A DNA stretch of 19,231 nucleotides from Lachnospiraceae bacterium (GTDB lineage Bacteria > Bacillota > Clostridia > Lachnospirales > Lachnospiraceae): positions 1 through 19,231 of the forward strand of contig JAGCRJ010000268.1 in NCBI GenBank assembly GCA_017964745.1, written 5' to 3'. The position numbers and the translations under genes are program-made. Below the pieces are notes generated by a model. The model was not told where the DNA came from, ran no database searches, and saw nothing but the letters and a program-made list of their open reading frames with translations. Below, in pieces: positions 7,203 through 14,659 of the stretch (positions are counted from its first letter, which is position 1; each line of letters begins with the position of its first letter).

Positions 7203-8852
7203 ATGCCTAAGATTTTTGAAAGATACTACAAAGAGATAAAGGACGGATCCGGAAGGATCGTAAAAGCAGAAACCTCCTTCGGTGAAGATTTTAATTTCGC
7301 ATATGATGTGGTTGACGAATATGCACGTATCTCACCGGAAAAGACTGCACTTATCCACAGAAGTTCCGACGGAGTAAGGACGGTATTCACATTCGGTGAT
7401 ATGAAAAAGCTCAGCGATAAGGCGGCATGTGCTTTCCGCACGCTCGGACTTAAAAAGGGCGATGCTGTGATGCTCCTCATGAAGAGAAGGTATCAGTTCT
7501 GGATATCCATACTTGCACTTCATAAGCTCGGAGCAGTCGCGGTGCCAACTTCCCATATGGTATCCGCAGAGGACATCAGGGAAAGATGCGAAGCCGCAAA
7601 GATCAGGGCGGTAATCTGTGTCAATTCCGAAAACATCTGTGAAAAGGTAAAAGAAGCGATAGCGGGAAGGGACATTCTTCAGATAGTTACCGGTGCCGGA
7701 TTCGAAGATGCATATGATCTTGATGAACTGATGGATAAAGCTCCGGAAGATCTCGAAAGAGTGAAGACACAGGTAACCGATGATATGCTCTATTATTTCA
7801 CTTCGGGCACCAGCGGATCTCCCAAGGCGGTAATACACGATCACTCTTATCCGATAGCACATATATACACCGCCGGAAACTGGCACGGGTCTTCGGAGGG
7901 AGATGTTCATCTTACCGTTGCCGATTCGGGCTGGGCGAAGTCTGCGTGGGGAAAACTTTACGGACAGTGGTTTGTCGGTGCCGCGATCATGGTCTACGAC
8001 TATGACAATTTCTATGCATCTGATATGCTCAGGCTGATACAGGATGAAAAGGTAAACACATTCTGTGCCCCTCCTACCATATATAAGTATTTCCTTTTGG
8101 AAGATCTCGGTTCCTATGATCTCAGTTCTCTTAAAGCGGTCACCACAGCGGGAGAACCGATGCCGCCTGCCGTTTCGAAAAAGTTTACGGAGATGACCGG
8201 TCTTGTCATAAGGGAAGGTTTCGGTCAGACAGAGACCGCGCTTCAGATATGCACTCCCATCGGTACGGATCCCGTTCAGGGCTCGATCGGAAAAGCATCT
8301 CCTCTGTATCATATAGAGCTTGTTGATGAAGACGGCAATAAAGTAAAAGCCGGTGAAGAAGGCGAGATAGTCCTGGTTCCCGAAAGCGGAAGGATCCCCC
8401 TCGGAGTTTTCAAAGGCTATCTGTGCGATGAGAAGCTTTACGCGGGTGTCTGGGAAGGAGGCGTATACCACACCAGGGACAAAGCGTACAAAGATAAAGA
8501 AGGTAACTATTTCTTCCTCGGAAGAAATGATGATGTAATAAAATCAAGCGGTTACCGGATAGGCCCCTCCGAGGTGGAGGATATCCTTATGCAGCATCCG
8601 GCCGTATTTGCCTGTGCGGTCACGGGATATCCTTCACAAAAACGCGGAGAGATCGTAAAGGCAAGCATAGTCCTTAAGCAGGGCTATACCGGTGACAATG
8701 CTCTCAAGACCGAAATACAGGATTTCGTAAAAGAAAGAGCAGCAATATATAAATATCCGAGAATGATCGTGTTTACGGAAGCCCTCCCCCTGACTTCCAA
8801 CGGCAAGATATCGAGAGCCGCAATACGCAGAGCCGATCATTCTGTGATATAA
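7203..8852 (+). CDS. AMP-forming acyl-CoA synthetase, medium-chain type
   Basis: This ANL-superfamily enzyme activates a carboxylic acid with ATP to an acyl-adenylate and then to acyl-CoA. From ATG 7203 it has 549 residues. The phosphate-binding loop FTSGTSGSPKAV is near residues 199-210. The segment DSGWAKSAWGKLYGQW is typical of medium-chain (MACS/ACSM-like) synthetases. Further motifs are TTAGEPMPP, EGFGQTET, GRNDDVIKSSGYRIGP for the hinge, and the C-terminal catalytic Lys535 in TSNGKISR. It lies 13 nt after accA and before the operon terminators, so it is probably the last gene of the fatty-acid operon. This suggests uptake or recycling of fatty, branched-chain or aromatic acids, but the substrate cannot be read from sequence. 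Acyl-ACP rather than CoA as acceptor is possible. The Shine-Dalgarno is weak. I assign no gene symbol. Confidence 0.88.
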   Translation: MPKIFERYYKEIKDGSGRIVKAETSFGEDFNFAYDVVDEYARISPEKTALIHRSSDGVRTVFTFGDMKKLSDKAACAFRTLGLKKGDAVMLLMKRRYQFWISILALHKLGAVAVPTSHMVSAEDIRERCEAAKIRAVICVNSENICEKVKEAIAGRDILQIVTGAGFEDAYDLDELMDKAPEDLERVKTQVTDDMLYYFTSGTSGSPKAVIHDHSYPIAHIYTAGNWHGSSEGDVHLTVADSGWAKSAWGKLYGQWFVGAAIMVYDYDNFYASDMLRLIQDEKVNTFCAPPTIYKYFLLEDLGSYDLSSLKAVTTAGEPMPPAVSKKFTEMTGLVIREGFGQTETALQICTPIGTDPVQGSIGKASPLYHIELVDEDGNKVKAGEEGEIVLVPESGRIPLGVFKGYLCDEKLYAGVWEGGVYHTRDKAYKDKEGNYFFLGRNDDVIKSSGYRIGPSEVEDILMQHPAVFACAVTGYPSQKRGEIVKASIVLKQGYTGDNALKTEIQDFVKERAAIYKYPRMIVFTEALPLTSNGKISRAAIRRADHSVI

Positions 8853-8855
8853 TCA

Positions 8856-8899
8856 AACCCTGCAGAGCCGACGTCCAAGGCAATGCAGGGTTGCTTTTT
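8856..8899 (+). terminator. Intrinsic terminator 1 of the fatty-acid operon
   Basis: A perfect 9-bp stem, AACCCTGCA (8856-8864) with TGCAGGGTT (8884-8892), encloses a 19-nt loop and is followed by GC and five Ts. It begins 4 nt after the acyl-CoA synthetase stop codon. Confidence 0.82.
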
Positions 8900-8902
8900 A
8901 TG

Positions 8903-8928
8903 ATCCGGAATGCCGGATAAATTTTTTT
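8903..8928 (+). terminator. Intrinsic terminator 2 of the fatty-acid operon
   Basis: A compact hairpin, ATCCGG (8903-8908), loop AATG, CCGGAT (8913-8918), is followed after three As by seven Ts (8922-8928). It comes 10 nt after the first terminator and ends 11 nt before the -35-like element of the merR-type gene, so it probably insulates that gene. Confidence 0.72.
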
Positions 8929-8939
8929 GAAAATATGTG

Positions 8940-8970
8940 TTGACTCTTCCCTTGGGGCACCCATTAAGGT
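8940..8970 (+). promoter_or_regulatory. Candidate MerR-type promoter/operator
   Basis: A TTGACT -35 element (8940-8945) is followed after a 19-bp spacer by TAAGGT (8965-8970), a poor -10. Elongated 19-20 bp spacers are a hallmark of promoters controlled by MerR proteins, which bind the spacer and untwist it. The spacer holds CCCTTGGGG (8949-8957), a small dyad of the kind bound by this family, but a full-length palindrome is not evident. It lies just upstream of the MerR-domain gene, so autoregulation is the simplest inference. Confidence 0.45.
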
Positions 8971-8983
8971 GGTCTTATCAAGG

Positions 8984-8992
8984 AAAGGAGGT
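8984..8992 (+). promoter_or_regulatory. Strong ribosome binding site of the MerR-methyltransferase gene
   Basis: AAAGGAGGT, a nearly perfect anti-16S match, lies 6 nt before ATG 8999 and fixes that start. The open frame extends upstream to 8927, but the extension covers the promoter region and the second terminator's T tract. Confidence 0.9.
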
Positions 8993-8998
8993 TCCTGT

Positions 8999-10180
8999 AT
9001 GGAAAAGAAAATGACATCCGGTGAGATCGCCAAAAAGGCAGGCGTATCACAAAAAGCAGTAAGACTTTATGATGAAAAAGGGCTCCTCAAGCCCGCAGAT
9101 TATTCCGAGGGCAATTACAGACTCTACGATAAAGAATCCCTTGTGATCCTCGAGAAGATCGTTGCTCTCAAGACAATAGGTTTTTCACTTGAAGAGATAA
9201 GGGATAATCTTGTCGCGGGTGATGCCGTGGATATTGAGGACGCTCTCCGTATCCAGCTTAAGGAGATGGAGGACAGAAAGTATCAGACCCAGAAGGTTAT
9301 CGATGCCATAAACAGAACCCTCAGCAGGAAAGAAGGAAAGCTTGACTGGGATGATGTTGCGGATATGGTACGTAACATCAGCCTCGACCAGAAAGCGGAC
9401 GAGCATCACTGGGATGCACTCAGGCACACTTCACAGGAAAAGGACTGGTACGAGAAGATATTCGAATCGCTTGAGATAGGAAGAAGCGAAAGAATACTCG
9501 ATCTCGGATTCGGATACGCAAAGCTCTGGAGAAACAACTGGTCCCGCATTCCGGAGAGCAGCAAGATAACAGGCTACGACATCCACGGAAGCTGGGCGGA
9601 TGAATTTGCATGGTATGTTAATGAGAACAAAGGTACCCTTCCCAAGGGTGTATCCATTGATCTTGAATTCGAAGATCTTGAAGGTGACAAGGCCTGGAAG
9701 AAGATCGGCAAGGAAAAGAAATTCTCGCTCGTCATCGCACACTACATCAACTTCGAACTTAAGGATCCCGCAAAGTTTGTGGAAAGAGCAAGCGGTGCCG
9801 TGGCTAAGGGCGGAATGTTTTCCTTCAACGGCGCAGCTGTAAACAGATGGAGAAAGTATTTCAGGGATGTGTTTGACGAGATCGGACTGAATACCTCCGG
9901 TATCGATGCAATCCTGGATGAAGAGATGAAGGCCCAGGAAGAATGCAGGAAGATGCTCGAAAAGCTTTTTGACCGCGTTGAAAAGACGGAGATCACAAAT
10001 AACTGGCACTTTGATGACGCGGACGATCTCATCCGCAAGATGAAGAGTTCCTTCGGGGGAAATGAGAAACTCATATCCGATAACGAGAAGAAACTTAAGT
10101 CATATTTTGAAAAGAAGATCAAAGCGGACGGCGAAGTAGTTATAACCGTCGGATCACTTTTCTGGCACTGTTACAAGTGA
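8999..10180 (+). CDS. MerR-family regulator fused to a SAM-methyltransferase-like domain
   Basis: The 393-residue protein has two parts. Residues 5-70 form a MerR winged helix: SGEIAKKAGVSQKAVRLYDE, then GLLKPA, then GNYRLYD, then a second helical block GFSLEEIRDNL. A helical linker, probably the dimerising coiled coil, follows to about residue 110. From about residue 150 a class I methyltransferase-like domain begins. Its motif I, ILDLGFGYAKLW (166-177), has Phe and Ala where active enzymes usually have Cys/Gly and Gly; an acidic beta-2 end (GYDIHGSW) and a later VIAHYINFEL follow. The C-terminal domain may sense SAM or another ligand, or may modify a small molecule. It has its own candidate promoter and terminator, so its targets may be itself or distant genes. 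The fusion is clear from one continuous frame; the function is inferred. Confidence 0.85.
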   Translation: MEKKMTSGEIAKKAGVSQKAVRLYDEKGLLKPADYSEGNYRLYDKESLVILEKIVALKTIGFSLEEIRDNLVAGDAVDIEDALRIQLKEMEDRKYQTQKVIDAINRTLSRKEGKLDWDDVADMVRNISLDQKADEHHWDALRHTSQEKDWYEKIFESLEIGRSERILDLGFGYAKLWRNNWSRIPESSKITGYDIHGSWADEFAWYVNENKGTLPKGVSIDLEFEDLEGDKAWKKIGKEKKFSLVIAHYINFELKDPAKFVERASGAVAKGGMFSFNGAAVNRWRKYFRDVFDEIGLNTSGIDAILDEEMKAQEECRKMLEKLFDRVEKTEITNNWHFDDADDLIRKMKSSFGGNEKLISDNEKKLKSYFEKKIKADGEVVITVGSLFWHCYK

Positions 10181-10234
10181 TGCGCCGTTCGCAGCGGTCA
10201 CGTTCAAAACAATAATCCTTAAATCCTTTATATT

Positions 10235-10267
10235 GAGCCCTTCGCACAAGGTCGGAGGGCTCATTTT
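10235..10267 (+). terminator. Intrinsic terminator after the MerR-methyltransferase gene
   Basis: The stem GAGCCCTTC (10235-10243) pairs with GGAGGGCTC (10254-10262), with one T-G wobble, around a 10-nt loop, and is followed by ATTTTG. The T tract is short, so efficiency may be moderate. It starts 54 nt after the stop codon. Confidence 0.72.
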
Positions 10268-10270
10268 GCA

Positions 10271-10301
10271 TTGGGATATTTAATGCGCCGGGTGATATAA
10301 T
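10271..10301 (+). promoter_or_regulatory. Candidate promoter of the PfkB-family kinase gene
   Basis: A perfect TATAAT -10 (10296-10301) has TTGGGA (10271-10276, four of six matches to TTGACA) 19 bp upstream. It follows the preceding terminator and would give a leader of roughly 40 nt before ATG 10351. The -10 is convincing; the -35 and spacing are weaker. Confidence 0.5.
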
Positions 10302-10350
10302 ATTCTGACAGGGCGAACACCTGTGACCGTGAAAAGGGGGTTGATAATCT

Positions 10351-11247
10351 ATGGCATATGATGTTTATCTTTTCGGCCAGATACTCGGAACACATTCGTT
10401 TCTTTTAAAAGACGGCTTCTTAAAGCCCGATGAATATTCGGAGATAAAGGAGCATTATTTCCTGCCCGGCGGAGAGACCGGAACCGCGGCTACGGTGCTC
10501 GATTCCCTCGGCGTGTCCGTCAAGATGGACGGAACATGGATCGGAACCGAGGTTGCACCGATGCTGAAGTCCTTCTATGAGAATAAGAATGTCGATCTGT
10601 CATCCATGAATTTTGTGACGGATGATGACGGCGTTATGGATTATGTTGTGATCGCGGGTCTTGTACGTTCACCCATGGGACGATTCCAGACTCTTTTTTC
10701 CACTGGAAAGAGATGGTGGAGCATTCCGAAGGAGGAAGATATCTTATCAAGCAGGGTCGCCGCGATCGATCCGTTTTTCGGAGAGGAAACCCGGAGGGCT
10801 GCCGAGATCTGCATAAAGGGAGGAATCCCTTATGTGACCATCGATTCAAAGCATGATTCATTTCTTCATAAGAATGCTGCGATCAATGTGGTTTCAAAGG
10901 AATGCACCGAAACCTATGAAGGAATGAGTGCGGAAGAGATAATGAAACTCATGCAGGAAGAGAGCAGCGGCCTGACGATAATAACGCAGGGCGGCGGCGA
11001 TATGCTCTACGCGAGAAAGGGTGAGGAAATACATCATATGAAGCCTCATCCGGTGGAAGTTAGGAGTACTCTCGGAGCAGGAGACACCTTCAAGGCAGGA
11101 TGTGTATATGCCCTGTTACACGGCATGAGTGATGAGGAGACGGTAAGGTTTGCGAGCGCATGCTCCGGAGTTGCGATCTCGCGTTTCCCGCTTCCCCTCA
11201 ATCCTCCGAAGTTGAGCGAGGTAAATGAACTTATGGGACGCCGGTAA
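10351..11247 (+). CDS. PfkB-family carbohydrate kinase, substrate unknown
   Basis: PfkB (ribokinase-type) enzymes phosphorylate sugars, nucleosides or related alcohols with ATP. The 298-residue length is normal. The C-terminal signature STLGAGDTFKAG gives the anion hole and catalytic Asp245. The N-terminal substrate region reads GGETGTAATVLDSLG (40-54). It has the double glycine but lacks the usual GGN and the later Asn of many ribokinases and fructokinases, so the substrate cannot be assigned by motif. A purine-rich site with a GGGGG run lies about 10 nt before ATG 10351. No sugar transporter or catabolic gene stands next to it. It runs convergent to the - strand operon, with 22 nt between the two stop codons. 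Confidence 0.85.
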   Translation: MAYDVYLFGQILGTHSFLLKDGFLKPDEYSEIKEHYFLPGGETGTAATVLDSLGVSVKMDGTWIGTEVAPMLKSFYENKNVDLSSMNFVTDDDGVMDYVVIAGLVRSPMGRFQTLFSTGKRWWSIPKEEDILSSRVAAIDPFFGEETRRAAEICIKGGIPYVTIDSKHDSFLHKNAAINVVSKECTETYEGMSAEEIMKLMQEESSGLTIITQGGGDMLYARKGEEIHHMKPHPVEVRSTLGAGDTFKAGCVYALLHGMSDEETVRFASACSGVAISRFPLPLNPPKLSEVNELMGRR

Positions 11248-11252
11248 AACGT

Positions 11253-11309
11253 AAGAATCCCTGTAGAATTTATGTCATGAACAGGTAATAACCCACAAGG
11301 GATATTCTT
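11253..11309 (-). terminator. Weak candidate terminator between convergent genes
   Basis: AAGAATCCCTGT (11253-11264) can pair with ACAAGGGATATTCTT (11295-11309), with two small bulges, around a loop of about 30 nt. On the - strand the stem is followed by ACGTTTTACC, a weak T tract. The structure covers the end of the transglutaminase gene. It might end the - strand operon, but the fold is imperfect. Confidence 0.3.
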
Positions 11310-13495
11310 CCCCTGATCCCGGTTTTCTTTATATGATCGATGATGCCACTGTTGTTATCATGTATTACAGTCACATCTTTACCTGTTATATCATCTCCCC
11401 TGTAAGCGTAGGCTTCGTAAGTATCTATGAAAGCCAGAAGATTACGGGGGATTTCTTTTTCCGCTCTTTTTCCGAACTCCTCAAAGGTTTCTTCATCGGG
11501 CTTTGATAATCCCGCTATTCTGAGAAGCTTCATATTTCTTGCAAAGATAATGTTATATTTCTTCTCATCGCTGCTCAGAGCGTATCTGATGCGCCCCGCC
11601 AGTCTTATTATGATGAGGAGAAGGAGTGCGGCTGCCAGAGAAGCTGCTGCGATCAGCGCCGGATATCTCCAGTCGATCGGGTCTGCTTCTTCGTGTTCTT
11701 CTGTCTCGATATCCGGAAGCTCCACTTCGGGTTCATAAACGTAATCTTCATTTACCGTGGATACCAGTTCCTTTTCTTCGGCAAGCTCTGAAGAAGTTTT
11801 CCATCTGTTTGATATCCTGAAGCCGGGAGTCGGTTCGTATGCTATCCATCCTATTCCTTCGATATAGCATTCGGGCCATGCATGGGCGCAGTTTTCCGTG
11901 ACCACCGCCGAACCGCGGTTATGAAGTTCTATGCGGTAACCCTGTACAAATCTGGAAGGGATGCCGATGTATCTGGATATCAGGACGAATGCACTTGCAT
12001 AGTAAACACAGTAGCCTTCCTGCTTTTCGAAGATCAGATAATCCAGGAATTCCGATGTGGTATCGACATCTTCCGGGACCGCACCGACTCTGATGTTATA
12101 TCTCATGGAATTAAAGAGCTTCTCGAGCTTTCTGAGTTTTTCCGCATCGGTGGTGCAGTCTTCGAAAAACTCATCAAGATATTCTTTCAGTTCCGGAGAG
12201 ATATCCGGCTCACTTAAGTAAACCTCATTCATTCTCTCTCTGTACATTTCGAGTTCTTCGAGGGAGATATAAGGAATGTGCTTTAAGTAGAATGAATTCT
12301 GGGTACGGATCCATTCGTCTTCGTCATCAGCCGGGATGTTTTCAAGGAAGCCCTCGAATTCGGGGCTGTCGGTGTTGAGTCTGAAATACTCCGCGGAATA
12401 TACATCACCGTATGTCATGCGTTCTTCCGAAAAAGGATCACCGCCGTTTGAAATGTACGGAATTTCATCGCTCATATACGTGAAGTTATAGTATTTATGC
12501 GGTGTGAATAAATGCGTGGTGTGCATGTTGAGAACACGTATGTCGAGCTGGCCGTGCCTTATATAATCGGTATAAAGCTCTCCGGAATAAAGCCTTGCGG
12601 CATACAGGGTTTCAAGGCAGTCGGTAAGGGAATCCATATCGGAATCCTCGTATGTTTTCTTCCACTCAAGATCCTCAAATGTATCAAAGGTCTTGCCCGC
12701 AAGATAGGCATAGGAAGAATTACCGGTTATCTGAGTCACTTCGAGGACCTTTTTGTCGTTATCACCGGAGCCGTCTCCGATCGCGGCAAATTCCGAAAAT
12801 CCGAGGAATGAATCCGCGCTGTCTCTCTGTCCGAGACTCTGAAGATATTCCCTGATCCTGTAATAGTTGTCATATGCCGTCTGTGCGATCTTCTTTGCAA
12901 GTGCCCAGTCATACGGTTCTTCCTTTGCGGGGAATATGAGCATCAGTACGAGGAAGAGAATAAGGAAAGGAGAAATGAAGACAATGTGCTTTTTGCTCTC
13001 GAGCTTTCCAAGCTTCTTCCATCCGGTCTGTATTTCATCGGCAAACGAGCAGAGCACGAAAAAGAAAGCGAATGAGACGACCGCTTTCGGAATATCGATC
13101 CCATTGAACATTACGTATGCGAGAGCCGCTGCGAGGATTCCGGATATCACGGGACGGACGAATCTGAAAGAACACAGAAACTTTCCGATGATGGTAACGA
13201 TCGCAGGGATAAGAATGGCAGTGGCCAGCCAGGGATGGCCTTCCATAAATGATGATCTGATATCTTCCGGAAGAAGAAATGCAGAGGCTGCCGCGATCGT
13301 GATCAGCACACCGCCCAGTATTATTTTTCCGGTGTTTTTGATATGTATGAAGATGAGTATGATCGCGGATACGGTAAACGAAACAAGGAAAACAGGGAGC
13401 GTGCGGACATCCTCGTATGCATGACAAACAGCCCACAGTGTGGGAATAAGTGAAAGAGATATGAGATATATGATGTCATACACAAATGCGATCAT
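11270..13495 (-). CDS. Membrane transglutaminase-like protein (TgpA family)
   Basis: The protein has 741 residues from ATG 13495. About six hydrophobic segments fill residues 1-190. A long, probably extracytoplasmic region follows, with a transglutaminase core, then one membrane helix at about 610-635 and a cytoplasmic tail resembling DUF4129. The core shows the catalytic Cys496 in EGYCVYYAS and His538 in CAHAWPE. Glu554 in YEPTPGF stands where the third, acidic residue (usually Asp) is expected. Relatives cleave or cross-link envelope proteins or peptides; the substrate is unknown. ATG 13495 is chosen because an AGAGG (13507-13503) lies 7 nt upstream; a GTG at 13498 is three bases closer to it. 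The start overlaps the DUF58 stop by 1 nt (TGATG). It is the last gene of a moxR-DUF58-tgpA operon. Confidence 0.88.
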   Translation of the reverse strand: MIAFVYDIIYLISLSLIPTLWAVCHAYEDVRTLPVFLVSFTVSAIILIFIHIKNTGKIILGGVLITIAAASAFLLPEDIRSSFMEGHPWLATAILIPAIVTIIGKFLCSFRFVRPVISGILAAALAYVMFNGIDIPKAVVSFAFFFVLCSFADEIQTGWKKLGKLESKKHIVFISPFLILFLVLMLIFPAKEEPYDWALAKKIAQTAYDNYYRIREYLQSLGQRDSADSFLGFSEFAAIGDGSGDNDKKVLEVTQITGNSSYAYLAGKTFDTFEDLEWKKTYEDSDMDSLTDCLETLYAARLYSGELYTDYIRHGQLDIRVLNMHTTHLFTPHKYYNFTYMSDEIPYISNGGDPFSEERMTYGDVYSAEYFRLNTDSPEFEGFLENIPADDEDEWIRTQNSFYLKHIPYISLEELEMYRERMNEVYLSEPDISPELKEYLDEFFEDCTTDAEKLRKLEKLFNSMRYNIRVGAVPEDVDTTSEFLDYLIFEKQEGYCVYYASAFVLISRYIGIPSRFVQGYRIELHNRGSAVVTENCAHAWPECYIEGIGWIAYEPTPGFRISNRWKTSSELAEEKELVSTVNEDYVYEPEVELPDIETEEHEEADPIDWRYPALIAAASLAAALLLLIIIRLAGRIRYALSSDEKKYNIIFARNMKLLRIAGLSKPDEETFEEFGKRAEKEIPRNLLAFIDTYEAYAYRGDDITGKDVTVIHDNNSGIIDHIKKTGIRGRISLVGYYLFMT

Positions 13496-14658
13496 CACAG
13501 CACCTCTTTCAGATCTTCTTCCGTTCCGATGCGGAAGAATCTGCCGTGAAGCAGTGTCCTTGCATTTTCGGCCTCATGCTCATTGTCGGTAATGAGATAT
13601 ACGATCACGGTAACACCGTTAAGTTCCATGATACGTATCGCATCAAGCGTATCGGCACTTATCGTATGCAGTACCGCAATGACTATCCTGTGTGAGAAAA
13701 GAGTTCCTTCCGAGATCAGCTGCGAAAGCATTTCTTTTACGGATGTATCTTTTTCGAATCTGTAGCCGGAAAGGAATGTATAGAATTCTTTGAAAGCATC
13801 TGCGTCCTTTACGATATCTGTTCTCAGAACGGTCTGCCGGGTATATGCGGATGCATTTACGGAATTTGCAAGGAAGAACTGCAGAAGCGCGATCACCGTT
13901 TCGGTTATCTTGTTTTCAAGAGGAAGATAGTCATAAGGATCCTGCGAATATCTTTCCGGATCCATGATTATCCCGATGCCCTGTTTTTCTTCGCCTGTTG
14001 TATTTCTGACGAGAAGCTTTCCGCTTGCCGCGGTCAGCTTCCAGTGGATCTTCCTTATATCATCGCCGGGAACATATTCTCTTACGGTAACATCGGGCTC
14101 GGTATTTCCTCCGAGTGAATCGACCGATGCGGAATCGATATTCTCAAGCGTTTTGAGCGCGACGGGTCTGTAAACCGCAGGAAGCACGTTTACACGGAAG
14201 GGTTCTCTGTTTTTGAAGGTGAGTCTGAAGATCTTAAGGTAATCCCTGATGATTATCTTTCTGACTCCGACCTCATATTCACCGCGGTATTTACAGAAAA
14301 GGGATGTTTCCTTTTTGATGCCGGAATGCGGCGGAAGCTCATACTCCGCGTTTTCGTCAATTCCGCTTATTGTTGAAAAAGGGCTGTAGAAGGTTATCCG
14401 GATTCCCGAATAGGTAAAAGGATCCTCGTTCTGAAGGGTTATGTAGAAATCCGAGATGCTTCCCGCCGTGACATTCTTTCTGTTCACATCCTGATAAATC
14501 TTGAAACGGATGAGAACGATGAGTGTGTAGAGAAGCGATATTAAAGGAGCAAGAGTTACGGCCGCAAAAAAGCCGTAGCTGACAGGGCCGCCGTAATAGG
14601 TTATGCCGACCAGGGATAGGATCCATAATAGTATTAAGACGATCCTGCGAGCTGTCAT
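13495..14658 (-). CDS. DUF58 domain membrane protein
   Basis: The 387-residue protein has two N-terminal membrane helices, at about residues 5-22 and 28-50, then a soluble part. The DUF58 hallmark VREYVPGDDIRKIHWKLTA lies near the middle, preceded by beta-rich sequence. DUF58 proteins have a von Willebrand A-like fold in the C-terminal half and regularly pair with MoxR ATPases, which are thought to act on them as chaperones or metal-insertion helpers. The biochemical role is not established. The start is ATG 14658, one base after the moxR stop (TAATATG), with no strong Shine-Dalgarno, so translation is probably coupled. Its stop overlaps the transglutaminase start. Confidence 0.87.
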   Translation of the reverse strand: MTARRIVLILLWILSLVGITYYGGPVSYGFFAAVTLAPLISLLYTLIVLIRFKIYQDVNRKNVTAGSISDFYITLQNEDPFTYSGIRITFYSPFSTISGIDENAEYELPPHSGIKKETSLFCKYRGEYEVGVRKIIIRDYLKIFRLTFKNREPFRVNVLPAVYRPVALKTLENIDSASVDSLGGNTEPDVTVREYVPGDDIRKIHWKLTAASGKLLVRNTTGEEKQGIGIIMDPERYSQDPYDYLPLENKITETVIALLQFFLANSVNASAYTRQTVLRTDIVKDADAFKEFYTFLSGYRFEKDTSVKEMLSQLISEGTLFSHRIVIAVLHTISADTLDAIRIMELNGVTVIVYLITDNEHEAENARTLLHGRFFRIGTEEDLKEVL

Positions 14659-14659
14659 A

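Noticed and set aside
7332..8471. A 379-codon open frame on the - strand opposite the acyl-CoA synthetase gene
   Set aside because: Its translation is rich in Arg, His, Cys and Tyr without family motifs, it has no ribosome site, and the + strand gene is well conserved. It is a by-product of codon bias.
8927..8998. N-terminal extension of the MerR-fusion protein
   Set aside because: It would cover the T tract and promoter-like element; the strong ribosome site supports ATG 8999.
12867..13424. A 185-codon + strand frame opposite the N-terminal membrane part of the transglutaminase gene
   Set aside because: Its hydrophobic stretches mirror the membrane segments of the real - strand gene; no Shine-Dalgarno or family motif.
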